NCBI RefSeq assembly: GCF_036700095.1
Contig: NZ_CP144918.1
Coordinates: forward strand, 993,001-1,057,000
DNA from: Pelagerythrobacter marensis
GTDB lineage: Bacteria; Pseudomonadota; Alphaproteobacteria; Sphingomonadales; Sphingomonadaceae
Direction of reading: 5' to 3'
Length of the DNA: 64,000 bases
Part shown: in pieces, positions 36,989-46,200 of the stretch
Layout of the letters: the number at the start of each line of letters is the position of its first letter
Position numbering within the stretch: the first letter of the stretch is position 1
Position numbers and translations under genes: made by a program
Notes under the pieces: model-generated
What the model was told of the DNA's origin: nothing
The model's input: the letters and a program-made list of their open reading frames with translations, nothing else
Database searches by the model: none

Positions 36989-37046
36989 GTCCTGCGGGAA
37001 TCGCAAACCGGCGTGACCGCAGCGCGCCGTTATGAGAGGGAGAGCT

Positions 37047-37820
37047 ATGGGAACCACCCCCTTCGATCTGACGGGGCGCACAGCCGTCGTCACGGGCGCC
37101 AACACGGGTATCGGGCAGGGCATCGCGCTTGCACTGGCCGAAGCCGGCGCGGACATCGCCGCGGTCGGGCGCAGCCGGGCCGACGAGACGGCCGAGAAAG
37201 TCCGCGCGCTGGGGCGCCGCTGCGAACTCGTGTCCGCCGATCTGTCGACGATCGCGCCGGTTGCCGATGTGGTCGACACCGTCGTCGCGAAGCTCGGCCG
37301 GCTCGACATCCTGGTCAACAATGCGGGAATCATCCGGCGCGCGGATGCGCTCGACTTCTCGGAAGAAGACTGGGACGCGGTGATGGACACCAATCTCAAG
37401 TCGCTGTTCTTTCTCTGTCAGGCTGCGGCGCGCCATATGGTCACCTGGTCGAGCCAGGATGGGCAGCGGGCAAAGATCATCAACATCGCCTCGATGCTCA
37501 CGTTCCAGGGCGGCATTCGCGTCCCCAGCTATACCGCCAGCAAAAGCGGCGTGGGCGGGTTGACCAAGCTGCTTGCCAACGAGTGGGCGCCGCGGGGGAT
37601 CAACGTCAACGCCATCGCACCGGGCTATATCGCCACCAACAACACCGCCGCGCTCCAGGCAGACGAGGTGCGCAACCGTCAGATCGTCGAGCGCATCCCC
37701 GAAGCGCGCTGGGGCCGGCCCGAGGACATCGGTGGAGCCGCCGTCTTCCTTGCCAGCAGCGCCGCCGACTACGTGCAGGGGCACGTTCTCGCGGTGGACG
37801 GCGGCTGGCTGGCGCGGTGA
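37047..37820 (+). CDS. kduD: 2-dehydro-3-deoxy-D-gluconate 5-dehydrogenase
   Basis: A 257-residue short-chain dehydrogenase that reduces 2,5-diketo-3-deoxygluconate to 2-keto-3-deoxygluconate. The NAD(P)-binding TGANTGIGQG, NNAG, the catalytic Ser in NIASMLTFQGG and the Tyr-x-x-x-Lys pair in PSYTASKSG are all present, and QGGIRVPSYTASK is characteristic of KduD. The ATG at 37047 follows GAGAGGGAGAG and is preferred over the ATG at 37032. It follows the isomerase by 58 bases, and its stop overlaps the GTG start of kdgK. Confidence 0.92.
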   Translation: MGTTPFDLTGRTAVVTGANTGIGQGIALALAEAGADIAAVGRSRADETAEKVRALGRRCELVSADLSTIAPVADVVDTVVAKLGRLDILVNNAGIIRRADALDFSEEDWDAVMDTNLKSLFFLCQAAARHMVTWSSQDGQRAKIINIASMLTFQGGIRVPSYTASKSGVGGLTKLLANEWAPRGINVNAIAPGYIATNNTAALQADEVRNRQIVERIPEARWGRPEDIGGAAVFLASSAADYVQGHVLAVDGGWLAR

Positions 37821-38839
37821 GCGAGGCTGTGCCGGCGCCTGTCGTCTGCTTCGGCGAGATGCTGGTGCGCCTTTCGCCTCCCGCCGGTGTGCCGCTCGCG
37901 CGCGCGGGCGAGTTGGGAATCGCGGTTGGCGGGGCAGAGGCCAATGTCGCCGCGGCGCTCGCCAGTCTGGGGCAGCCGGCAAAGATGCTCACTGTCGTTC
38001 CCGACAATCCACTGGGGCGGATGGCGCGGGCCACGCTCGCGTCCGCGGGAGTGGACACCGAATTCATGACCGCCGGACCGGGGCGCATGGGCTTGTACTT
38101 CTTCGAGCCGCCCGCCGGCCCGGTCGCCGGCCGGGTAACCTACGACCGGGGCGGGAGCGTCTTTGCCGATGCAGCGCCGGCCGACCTCGATTTCGCGCGT
38201 GCGCTCGACGGGGCGGCTTTGCTGCACATGTCCGGCATCACGCCGGCGCTCGGCCCGCGCGGGGTCGATCTCGCCCGTGCGGCCCAGGCCGCCGCAAAGG
38301 CGGCGCGCGTGCCGATCTGCTTCGACGGCAACTATCGCGCCCACTTGTGGGAAGGGTGGGATTCGAACCCGCGCGAGATCCTGCGCGAGCTGGTGGGCGA
38401 AGCGCGCATCCTGATCGGAAACCACCGCGATATCTCGCTCCTGCTCGGCGAAACCTTTTCCGGCGACGGGCCCGACAGGCGGCGCGAGGCGGCCGAAGCG
38501 GCCTTCGCGGCCTTTCCTTCGCTCGAACTGATCGCCTCCACCGCCCGCCATGTCGAGACCGGGCAGATCCATCGGCTTGCCGCCCGCGTCGATCGGCGGG
38601 GGGATCACTGGCAGACCGGCGAAGTGCGGATCGAGGGCGTGATCGACCGGATCGGGACCGGCGATGCCTTTGCCGCCGGCCTGCTGCTGCGATACCTCGA
38701 AGGCGCCTCGGCACAGGAAATGGCCAAGTCCGCACTCGCAATGGCGGTGATGAAGCACGGTGTGGCGGGGGACATGGTCCTGCCGACGCGTGCCGAACTC
38801 GACGAATTCGACGCGGGTGGCGGCGATGTCCGGCGCTAG
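37817..38839 (+). CDS. kdgK: 2-dehydro-3-deoxygluconokinase
   Basis: Phosphorylates 2-keto-3-deoxygluconate, the meeting point of the two uronate routes here. A 340-residue PfkB-family kinase: CFGEMLVRLSPP, the GGAEANVAAALASLG substrate motif, FDGNYRAHLW and the catalytic Asp in DRIGTGDAFAAGLLL. The GTG start overlaps the kduD stop, and its own last 14 bases overlap the start of the esterase gene, so all four genes are on one transcript. The next enzyme, the KDPG aldolase, is not in this window. Confidence 0.92.
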   Translation: MSEAVPAPVVCFGEMLVRLSPPAGVPLARAGELGIAVGGAEANVAAALASLGQPAKMLTVVPDNPLGRMARATLASAGVDTEFMTAGPGRMGLYFFEPPAGPVAGRVTYDRGGSVFADAAPADLDFARALDGAALLHMSGITPALGPRGVDLARAAQAAAKAARVPICFDGNYRAHLWEGWDSNPREILRELVGEARILIGNHRDISLLLGETFSGDGPDRRREAAEAAFAAFPSLELIASTARHVETGQIHRLAARVDRRGDHWQTGEVRIEGVIDRIGTGDAFAAGLLLRYLEGASAQEMAKSALAMAVMKHGVAGDMVLPTRAELDEFDAGGGDVRR

Positions 38840-40388
38840 GCTCGATCGCCGGGCTTTCGTCGCTGCGGGTATGGCTGCGGGAGCGGGGCTGGCATCGGCG
38901 CCCGTGCTGGGACGGCGCGCATCGGCGCGCCCGCAAGCCGGGCGCTATCGCGGGGTGCGAACCGGCCCGGTCGCCGCGTTTCTCGGCATCCGCTATGCCC
39001 GGGCAGCCCGTTTCGCGGCGCCCGAACCGATCGCTTTTACCGGCGAGCCGCTCGACGCGGTCGAGTTCGGCCCCATCGCCCCACAACTGGGACTGCAGGA
39101 CCATCCGCAGAGCGAAGACTGCCTGTTCCTCAACGTCTGGACGCCCGAGGCAGATGCACGCGCCCGGCGCCCGGTCATGGTGTACTTCCACGGCGGCGCC
39201 TATACGTCGGGCACGGTCACCGATCCGCTGACCCACGGGCAGCATCTCGCGGAACGGGGCGACGTCGTGGTCGTCACCGTGAACCAGCGGCTCAACGTGT
39301 TCGGTTACGGCTGGCTCTCACCGTTCGGCGAACGGTTCGCCGATAGCGGAAATCTCGGCCAGCTCGACCTCCTCTGCGCCCTCGGGTGGGTGCGCGCGAA
39401 CATCGGGGCATTCGGCGGCGATCCTGCGCGCGTGATGGTCTTCGGGCAGTCGGGCGGCGGAGCGAAGATTGCCACACTGATGGCCATGCCTGCCGCCGCG
39501 GGCCTGTTCCATTCCGCCGCCACGATGAGCGGACAGCAGGTTACGGCGAGCGGCCCGGGCAATGCTCTGGCGCGGACCCGCGCTTTCCTGGCGGAGATCG
39601 GGGTGCGCGAAGGCGACATCGACAGCCTGCTTGCCCTGCCGGCGGAACGGCTGGTCGAAGGGCTGGATGCGCGCGATCCCATCCTGGGTGGACGCGTCTA
39701 TTTCGGGCCGGTGCTGGACATGAGGAACCTGCCTCGCCATCCGTTCTGGCCCGACGCGGCGCCCCAGTCGCGCGATATCCCGATGATACTGGGCAATACG
39801 CTGGATGAGACGCGAGCTTTCATCGACCCGCGCGGCCCTGTCCTCGCCGGGATCGACTGGTCGAACATCGCTGAAAGGCTGGCGCCCCAGATCCGGATCG
39901 ATCTCGATCCGCGCTGGGTGGTGGCACAATATCGCGCACGCTATCCCGATTGGTCGGTAGAGCGCGTGTTCTATGCCGCCACCACCGCCGGGCGAAGCTG
40001 GCCCGGGCAGGTGATCGAGGCCGATGCCCGTGCGCGCGCCGGCGCGAAGCAGACCTGGGTCTATCAACTCGATCGCCCCTCGCCGATCGATCCATTGCGG
40101 GGTGCGGCGCACACTGACGATCTTCCCTATCTGTTCGGCACGCTCGACGCGCCGGGCAGCTATTCGGGCACCGATAGCGGGGCCGCCGCGACCAGCGCCG
40201 CGATGATCGCGGCGTTTACAGGCCTGGCGCGTGCGGGCCGGCCGGGTCTGCCGGAGTGGACGCCCTATACCCTGCCCGCCCGCGATACGCTGGTGATCGG
40301 CGACGGGACGACGACGATGGTGGCGGACCCGCGCCGATGGCAGCGCGAGCTGTGGGCCACGGCCCCCTATATCCAGCCCGGAAGCTGA
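38826..40388 (+). CDS. Tat-exported type-B carboxylesterase
   Basis: A 520-residue esterase of the carboxylesterase type B family. The N-terminus LDRRAFVAAGMAAGAGLAS is a twin-arginine signal, so the folded enzyme would work outside the cytoplasm. DCLFLNVWTPEA, the oxyanion strand YFHGGAYTSGT, and a nucleophile elbow of the form FGQSGGGAKI with its serine are visible. Its start lies 14 bases inside kdgK, in the pectin operon. A natural guess is removal of methyl, acetyl or feruloyl esters from pectin; the family alone does not prove it. Distinct from the esterase at 320-1876. Confidence 0.82.
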   Translation: MSGARLDRRAFVAAGMAAGAGLASAPVLGRRASARPQAGRYRGVRTGPVAAFLGIRYARAARFAAPEPIAFTGEPLDAVEFGPIAPQLGLQDHPQSEDCLFLNVWTPEADARARRPVMVYFHGGAYTSGTVTDPLTHGQHLAERGDVVVVTVNQRLNVFGYGWLSPFGERFADSGNLGQLDLLCALGWVRANIGAFGGDPARVMVFGQSGGGAKIATLMAMPAAAGLFHSAATMSGQQVTASGPGNALARTRAFLAEIGVREGDIDSLLALPAERLVEGLDARDPILGGRVYFGPVLDMRNLPRHPFWPDAAPQSRDIPMILGNTLDETRAFIDPRGPVLAGIDWSNIAERLAPQIRIDLDPRWVVAQYRARYPDWSVERVFYAATTAGRSWPGQVIEADARARAGAKQTWVYQLDRPSPIDPLRGAAHTDDLPYLFGTLDAPGSYSGTDSGAAATSAAMIAAFTGLARAGRPGLPEWTPYTLPARDTLVIGDGTTTMVADPRRWQRELWATAPYIQPGS

Positions 40389-40404
40389 GCGGCGGCCCGC
40401 GCGA

Positions 40405-40845
40405 TCATTCGCGCGGGCTCGTCGGATAGGCGATGATGATCGAGAGCGGTTCCGGCCCGACCTGGCGGATTCCGACCACGGCCCCTTCGTAGAGATAGGC
40501 CGCCATGCCCGGTCGCAGCTCCGCCTCCTGCCCGTCGGAGATCACGACGCCCCGGCCCGAAGTCACGTAGTAGACCTCGTCGTGGCTGATCGGGTGCTCG
40601 CCCACTGCGGCCCCGGGGTCGAGGACGCGGCGGCGGAACTCCATCGTGCGCGGCTGCGGCGCGGCATCGCTGATGCGATAGGCGGTGGACATACCGATCG
40701 CGCCATGCGGCGGCGCCTCGCGGACCATGACATCTTCTTCGGCAACGACCACCATCGGCGGCGCCGCGGCAGGCGGGTCGCCCGCCGATGCCATCGTGCA
40801 GGCGGGCAGGGCCGCTGCGGCGGCGAGAGTCCAGCAGCGGCTCAT
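40405..40845 (-). CDS. Cupin-domain lipoprotein
   Basis: A 146-residue protein beginning MSRCWTLAAAAALPACTMAS, with a lipobox (LPAC) predicting an outer- or inner-membrane lipoprotein. The rest is a single cupin domain: EHPISHDEVYYVTSGRGVVI holds the metal-binding His/Glu set (HP..HDE), and MAAYLYEGAVVGIRQVG the second cupin motif. Its ATG overlaps the pectate lyase stop (ATGA), so it is made together with the lyase. Cupin proteins in pectin loci can bind or isomerise uronates (KdgF-like proteins catalyse linearisation of unsaturated galacturonate). That role is plausible here but unproven, and the lipoprotein form is unusual. Confidence 0.75.
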   Translation of the reverse strand: MSRCWTLAAAAALPACTMASAGDPPAAAPPMVVVAEEDVMVREAPPHGAIGMSTAYRISDAAPQPRTMEFRRRVLDPGAAVGEHPISHDEVYYVTSGRGVVISDGQEAELRPGMAAYLYEGAVVGIRQVGPEPLSIIIAYPTSPRE

Positions 40846-42188
40846 TGCCCGCCTCCCCGCATCTCGCGGTCGCGCGGCGACAGATGCTCCTGCGCGCCGA
40901 CCTTCTGGCCCGGATAGCGGCCGCTGCGCGGAGTCATCGTATCGAGGTTCCAATCGGCTTCGCGGAAGGGGGCGCGGGTCGATTCGATTTGCGGATAGCC
41001 GCCCACTTCGTCTTCCGAATCGATAATCTCGCCGCGACCTTCGGCAATATAGAACAGGACGCGGATCTCCTCTTCGCCCCGATCCCAGGGACGCGCCCCG
41101 GCGGTTGCGAGCAGCGTCGTCTCGACGTCTTCCGTCGGCAGGATGTCGAAGGCCGAAAGATCGGCCAGCGGCGTTTCGGAACGGATCAGCCTGGCCCGGG
41201 TATGGCCGTAGCGGCCGAACTCCGGCAGAGGATTGCCGTGCCGGTCGACCGCGACGTTGTCCTTGCCGTAATAGGCGAGATCGCCCACGCCGCCGAGCAT
41301 CAGGAAGGGCAGCCCTTCGTCGGTATCGTTGCCGCCGCGCATGACATTGCCGACCGCCGTGATCTCCCCCGTGACATGCGGGTAGCCGGCCCATTCCAGG
41401 TCCATCAGGTTGTAGTGCACGGCGCGAAGCTGCGGGTTGTAGATAAGGTTGTTCACCATCGTGACCTGCGCGCCGCCCTTTACCAGCGGCGCGCGTTCCA
41501 CATGATGCGCCCAGATATTGCGGTCGAACACCACGCCGGTCGCATTGTCGTGGACCAGCGACCCTTTCGAGTGCTCGCCTTTGGGGTGGCTCGAATCGGC
41601 CAGTCCCTCCGCTGCAAGGTTGAGCCGGAAGGTGATGTTGTGACTGGTCCCCTCGCGCCATTCCTCCACCGAATCGCCGGTGAAGCGCGGCCCGCTGGCG
41701 GACATGTTCTCGTCGATCGCCCACATGAAGGTGTTGTTTTCGACCAGAACGTTCGCGGCGCCGGCTGTCGAAAAGGCATCGACCTCCCACCCGCTCCGCT
41801 TTGCCTGTCCGGCAGCGCCGGTCAGCACGCGCAGATGGCTGATCTTCACATCGTGCGTCTTCACGTCGATCCCGCCGCGCAGCAGGGTGATGCCGGGCGA
41901 GGGGGCTGTCTGGCCGGCTATGGTCACATAGGGCTCGCTGATCCGCAGCGAGGACCGGCCGAGATCGATCGCGCCGCCCACTTCGAACACGATGATTCGC
42001 GGACCCTTGGCGGCGAGCGCCTCGGCGAGGCTGCCCGGCCCGTCCTTGGCCAGGGAGGTTACTTTGATGATGCGGCCGCCCTTGCCGCCCTCGGTCGGGT
42101 CCGGCGGGGCGGCATGTCCCGGTGCGGCGATCAGCAGGCTGAGCGCCCCGGCGAAAGCGGCCAGGTGCGCGGCAAATTTCATTTTCAT
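40842..42188 (-). CDS. Exported pectate lyase (PL1-like)
   Basis: A 448-residue right-handed beta-helix protein with a signal peptide (MKMKFAAHLAAFAGALSL and on). Strand repeats such as ISEPYVTIAGQTAPSPGI, NVLVENNTFMWAIDENMSA and ATGVVFDRNIWAHHVERAP match bacterial pectate lyases. Such enzymes cleave polygalacturonate by beta-elimination and yield unsaturated products. The start at 42188 follows GGAGAGGAG. It heads a two-gene operon with the cupin lipoprotein, divergent from the TonB receptor, and an operator sits between. The exact polysaccharide lyase family should be treated as probable, not certain. Confidence 0.78.
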   Translation of the reverse strand: MKMKFAAHLAAFAGALSLLIAAPGHAAPPDPTEGGKGGRIIKVTSLAKDGPGSLAEALAAKGPRIIVFEVGGAIDLGRSSLRISEPYVTIAGQTAPSPGITLLRGGIDVKTHDVKISHLRVLTGAAGQAKRSGWEVDAFSTAGAANVLVENNTFMWAIDENMSASGPRFTGDSVEEWREGTSHNITFRLNLAAEGLADSSHPKGEHSKGSLVHDNATGVVFDRNIWAHHVERAPLVKGGAQVTMVNNLIYNPQLRAVHYNLMDLEWAGYPHVTGEITAVGNVMRGGNDTDEGLPFLMLGGVGDLAYYGKDNVAVDRHGNPLPEFGRYGHTRARLIRSETPLADLSAFDILPTEDVETTLLATAGARPWDRGEEEIRVLFYIAEGRGEIIDSEDEVGGYPQIESTRAPFREADWNLDTMTPRSGRYPGQKVGAQEHLSPRDREMRGGGQ

Positions 42189-42243
42189 GGCGTCTCCTCT
42201 CCAACACAACTTGACAAGGGTTGCCTGCATAGGCAATGAAGAA

Positions 42244-42257
42244 TGACACCGGTTACC
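42244..42257 (+). promoter_or_regulatory. LacI-type operator upstream of the pectate lyase
   Basis: TGACACCGGTTACC, one base different from the shared consensus. It lies 56 bases upstream of the pectate lyase start in the divergent control region and so probably governs that promoter. Confidence 0.72.
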
Positions 42258-42331
42258 AAAAAACGCCGGAGTTGGGAATGATCGGATGTCGGAGGGTGTG
42301 GCGCTGAGGCGCCCGCAGACTCACCCCGAAA

Positions 42332-42345
42332 AGACACCGGTGCCA
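42332..42345 (+). promoter_or_regulatory. LacI-type operator in the TonB-receptor leader
   Basis: AGACACCGGTGCCA, with the ACACCGGT core and a more symmetric right half. It ends 15 bases before the receptor start codon, next to the GGGGAGGAG ribosome site, so it would block promoter clearance or initiation. Confidence 0.65.
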
Positions 42346-42360
42346 TTTTGGGGAGGAGTT

Positions 42361-45159
42361 ATGAAGTACTCACTCGTTTCGTGTCGTGCCAAGGCGGCCC
42401 TGCTGGCCGGGAGCGCGCTGGTTCTGCCGCACACGGTGTTCGCTCAGGACACCGCCACGCTGGATGCCGAAGAGGTCGGCCAGGAGGCGCTGGCCGAGGT
42501 TGCAGACGAAGGTAACGTCATCGTCGTTTCGGGTTTTCGCGAATCGCTGAACGCCGCCGTCGCGGCGAAGCGTGAGGCGGTCGGCCAGGTCGACGTCATC
42601 GTCGCCGAAGACATTGCGAAATTCCCAGACACCAATCTTGCCGAATCGCTCCAGCGCATTCCCGGCGTCGCGATCGAACGCGATGCCGGCGAGGGGCGCC
42701 AGATTACCGTCCGCGGCCTGGGCGCGCAGTTCACCCGTGTGCGCGTGAACGGAATGGAGACGATTGCGACGTCGGTCGACGGTGCGTCGTCCAACCGCGA
42801 CCGCGCTTTCGACTTCAACGTCTTCGCGTCCGAGCTGTTCAACTCGATCGTCGTCAACAAGACCGCCTCGGCCAAGCTGGACGAAGGTTCGCTGGGGGCG
42901 GTGATCGATCTCAGCACGGGCAACCCGCTGGCTTATGGGGCGGGGACGAAGTTCGTCGTCACCGCGCAGGGGCGCTACAACGATCTCAACGACGACATCT
43001 CGCCGCGCCTCGCCGGCCTGGCCGCGTGGAACAACGCGGACGAGACGTTCGGCGTGTCGGCCTCCGTCGCCTGGTCGAAGTACGAGACGCCCGAGCTGGG
43101 CAACAACACCGTCCGCTGGGCGAACGGAGAGATCGAAGAGCAGGAGGACGGGACCTACAAGTTCACCAATGTCTTTCGGTCGGTCGACGGCGTGAACTGC
43201 CGCGATAACCCCACCGACGCTGGTTGTAACGAGGTCGCCGAAGCGTTCCACCCGCGCATCCCGCGTTACGGCCTGGTCAACCATGAGCGCGAGCGGCTCG
43301 GCGCGACTGCTGCCATCCAGTTCCGGCCCACGGACAACACGGATATCGAAATTAACGCGCTCTATTCCAACTTCAAGGAAAATCGCGACGAGTACTGGGG
43401 CGAGGTTCTGCTGCGTTCCAACGAGGACGATATCGACGTCGTCGATTATGCGATCGATGGCGACAACAACCTGATCAGCGCGGACCTCTCCAATGCGTGG
43501 ATCCGCAACGAGCGGTATCACCGCGAAAGCGAGACCGATTTCTATCAGGTGTCCGGCCGGCTCGAGCAGCGCTTCGGCGATCTGACGACCACGCTCTCGG
43601 GTGGCTTCTCGAAGTCGGATGCCACGATCCCCGTCGAGACCACGATCATTTTCGACGATCGCGACGGCGAGTACAGCTACGACTACACGGATATGAAGTT
43701 TCCGCGGCTGACGTTCGGCACCGACGTGACGGATCCGGGCAACTTCCAGCTCGCGGAATTCCGCGACCGGCCGAGCAGGGTCGAGAACAAGTTCAAGACC
43801 ATTGCGCTCGATCTCGAATACGAGCCGGTCGATGGGCTGCGCCTGTCGGCGGGGCCGTTCTACCGCGAGTTCGAGTTCTTCACGACGAGCGCGCGGCGCG
43901 ACAGCCAGTATTGCTCGGCCTTCGATTGCGAACCCGGCGCCTATGGCGCGCCTGTCACGCCCGATCTGGCCGAACTGTTCGAGCTGGGCGATGCGGGGCA
44001 GCCGTCGGGCAACACCAATGCCTGGATCGTTCCCGATCTCGATGCCGCGGTCGCGTTCCTCGACCTCTACGGCATTCCCGCGGTTACCCGCGAAGGCGAC
44101 GAGCGGGGCGTGACGGAAGAGGTCAAGGGCGGCTATTTCCAGACCGATTTCGAGATCGATCCCGGTGTGCGGATGACGGGCAACTTCGGCGTGCGCTACG
44201 CGCACACCAAGCAGACCTCGCAGGGCTTCGTTTCGGGCGAGTATCTTACGGTCAAGCGCAGCTACGACGATTTTCTGCCGGCCGTTAACCTGAACATTTT
44301 CCCCGCGGACAACTTTATCGTCCGCGGTGCGATCGCCCAGGTTGTCACGCGGCCGACACTGGGTTCGCTGACGCCCGGCGGTTCGGTTGACGAATTCAAC
44401 TTCCGCATCAGCCGGGGGAACCCGTTCATCGATCCGTACCGGGCCTGGAACTACGACGTCTCGCTCGAATGGTACTTCGCGCCGGGGGCGATCCTGTCGC
44501 TGGCCGGCTTCGTAAAGGACATCGAGAGCTTCCCGGTCGGCACTTCGCGCGAAATCACCTTCGCCGAAAGCGGCCTGTCGACGTCGCTTCTCACCTCCGG
44601 CACCCCGGCCTACGATGCGGTGGTCAACGGCACCGATCCCGATCGCCTGTTCGAGTTCCGCACTACGACGAACGGCGAAGGCGCGGTGATCAAGGGGCTG
44701 GAGCTTGGCCTGAACCTGCCGTTTTCCGCCTTTACCGGCGCGCCGTTCCTGAGCGACTTCGGCATCCTGGGCAACGTGACCTATGTCGACAGTAATCGGG
44801 ACGAGGAATTCCAAGGCGAGATCTACGAGATCACTTTCCCCGGCGTTTCGAAATACTCGGCCAACGGCACGATCTATTACGACAACGGCCGTTTCTCGGT
44901 CCGCGTATCGGGCGCCTATCGCGACGACTACAACACCGGCGGCAGCGGCAACGGCAACTTCCTCGAAGGCTTCGGGTCGACCTTCAACCTCGACGCGTCG
45001 ATCCGGTACAAGCTGACCGACAATATCGAGCTGCTGATCGACGGTAACAACCTGACCGACCAGTATCGTTATCGCTGGACCGACGACTTTGCTCGCCGGA
45101 ACTACGAGAACAATCACTTCGGGCGTATCGTCATGGTCGGCGCGCGCGTCGAATTCTGA
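42361..45159 (+). CDS. TonB-dependent receptor, probable oligogalacturonide importer
   Basis: A 932-residue outer-membrane transporter. A signal peptide ending near VFAQ is followed by the plug domain, with a TonB-box-like stretch (NVIVVSGFRESLNAA), DTNLAESLQRIPGVAI and GRQITVRGLGAQFTRVRVNG. A long 22-strand barrel follows and ends NHFGRIVMVGARVEF with a terminal Phe, as usual. It belongs to the long carbohydrate-type receptors common in sphingomonads. The location among pectin genes and the operator in its leader suggest oligogalacturonides or pectin fragments as substrates (inference). The ATG at 42361 follows GGGGAGGAG. The genes downstream to 50601 follow closely and probably share its transcript. 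Confidence 0.9.
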   Translation: MKYSLVSCRAKAALLAGSALVLPHTVFAQDTATLDAEEVGQEALAEVADEGNVIVVSGFRESLNAAVAAKREAVGQVDVIVAEDIAKFPDTNLAESLQRIPGVAIERDAGEGRQITVRGLGAQFTRVRVNGMETIATSVDGASSNRDRAFDFNVFASELFNSIVVNKTASAKLDEGSLGAVIDLSTGNPLAYGAGTKFVVTAQGRYNDLNDDISPRLAGLAAWNNADETFGVSASVAWSKYETPELGNNTVRWANGEIEEQEDGTYKFTNVFRSVDGVNCRDNPTDAGCNEVAEAFHPRIPRYGLVNHERERLGATAAIQFRPTDNTDIEINALYSNFKENRDEYWGEVLLRSNEDDIDVVDYAIDGDNNLISADLSNAWIRNERYHRESETDFYQVSGRLEQRFGDLTTTLSGGFSKSDATIPVETTIIFDDRDGEYSYDYTDMKFPRLTFGTDVTDPGNFQLAEFRDRPSRVENKFKTIALDLEYEPVDGLRLSAGPFYREFEFFTTSARRDSQYCSAFDCEPGAYGAPVTPDLAELFELGDAGQPSGNTNAWIVPDLDAAVAFLDLYGIPAVTREGDERGVTEEVKGGYFQTDFEIDPGVRMTGNFGVRYAHTKQTSQGFVSGEYLTVKRSYDDFLPAVNLNIFPADNFIVRGAIAQVVTRPTLGSLTPGGSVDEFNFRISRGNPFIDPYRAWNYDVSLEWYFAPGAILSLAGFVKDIESFPVGTSREITFAESGLSTSLLTSGTPAYDAVVNGTDPDRLFEFRTTTNGEGAVIKGLELGLNLPFSAFTGAPFLSDFGILGNVTYVDSNRDEEFQGEIYEITFPGVSKYSANGTIYYDNGRFSVRVSGAYRDDYNTGGSGNGNFLEGFGSTFNLDASIRYKLTDNIELLIDGNNLTDQYRYRWTDDFARRNYENNHFGRIVMVGARVEF

Positions 45160-45197
45160 AGGGGTCGTTCGGGTCGCAACGAAGGAGGGGCTCGCGC

Positions 45198-46199
45198 ATG
45201 AACAGCGATCGCAGATCATTGCTCGGCGCGGGCCTCGCCGCGTCGCTGCTGGGGGCCACACGGCTTTCGGCGCAGACGCCGCCGCCTTCCGCCCCGGAGG
45301 GGCCGCCGCCGGGTCTTCCGCAGCCGATCGAAACCATAGACCTCTGGCCCGGCGGCGCGCCGGGAATGCCCGCGCAGCCGCCGGTCGAGCAGGTCGAAGA
45401 GCGTTCGGCCGATCCGCTCGTTGCCGACCGCGCGGTGCGCGGCATCACGGTGCCGCGCCTGTCGGTTTTCCGGCCCGACCGGCCCAACGGCGGCGCCGTT
45501 CTGTTGATACCGGGCGGCGGGTATCGGCATGTCGTGGTGGACAAGGAAGGCTACGAGATGGCGCGCTGGCTATCCGCCCGCGGCTTCACGGCCTTCGTTC
45601 TGTTCTATCGTCTGCCTTATGACGGATGGGCGGCGGGCCCCGATGTCTGCCTGTCCGATGCGCAGCGCGCCATGCGGATTATTCGTCAGCGCCACCGCGA
45701 TTTCGCGCTCGATCCCGAGCGGGTCGCGGCTATGGGCTTCTCTGCCGGCGGCCACTTGTGTGCCGACCTTGCGACGCGCTTCGCGCAGCGCACTTACGAT
45801 CCGGTGGACGAGGCGGACCGGCTGGGCGCGAGACCGGTCTGTGCCGCGCCGGTCTATCCGGTGATGGCGATGCAGGCGCCCCACGCCCATCCCGGATCGC
45901 GCGAGCGGCTGCTCGGCCCATCGCCTTCGGCTGCGCTCGAGGCTGCCCATTCCCCCCATCGAAACGTGCCGCGCGATGCGCCGCCGTTCTTCATCCTTCA
46001 TGCGGAGGACGACGATGTCGTCCCGGTCGAAAACAGTCTGCTTCTGCGCGCCGCGCTCAAGGCCCAGGGTGTGGCTGTCGAAACGCACCTGTTCCGCCAC
46101 GGCGGTCACGGTTTCGGCCTGCGCAAGGCCACAGGCAAGCCGGTCGCCGCCTGGCCCGAACTGTGGCGCGACTGGGCACGCGGAACAGGTCTGGGCTGA
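45198..46199 (+). CDS. Tat-exported alpha/beta hydrolase (acetyl-esterase-like)
   Basis: A 333-residue hydrolase with a twin-arginine signal (SDRRSLLGAGLAASLLG). The fold shows the oxyanion strand LLIPGGGYRHVVVDKEGY, the nucleophile elbow AMGFSAGGHLCADLA, an acidic residue in LHAEDDDVVPVENS and the final His in HGGHGFGL. It resembles acetylxylan-esterase or pectin-acetylesterase-type enzymes (BD-FAE-like). It lies 38 bases after the TonB receptor and 1 base before the GH43 gene, so it likely trims acetyl groups from the same polymer (inference). Confidence 0.82.
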   Translation: MNSDRRSLLGAGLAASLLGATRLSAQTPPPSAPEGPPPGLPQPIETIDLWPGGAPGMPAQPPVEQVEERSADPLVADRAVRGITVPRLSVFRPDRPNGGAVLLIPGGGYRHVVVDKEGYEMARWLSARGFTAFVLFYRLPYDGWAAGPDVCLSDAQRAMRIIRQRHRDFALDPERVAAMGFSAGGHLCADLATRFAQRTYDPVDEADRLGARPVCAAPVYPVMAMQAPHAHPGSRERLLGPSPSAALEAAHSPHRNVPRDAPPFFILHAEDDDVVPVENSLLLRAALKAQGVAVETHLFRHGGHGFGLRKATGKPVAAWPELWRDWARGTGLG

Positions 46200-46200
46200 C

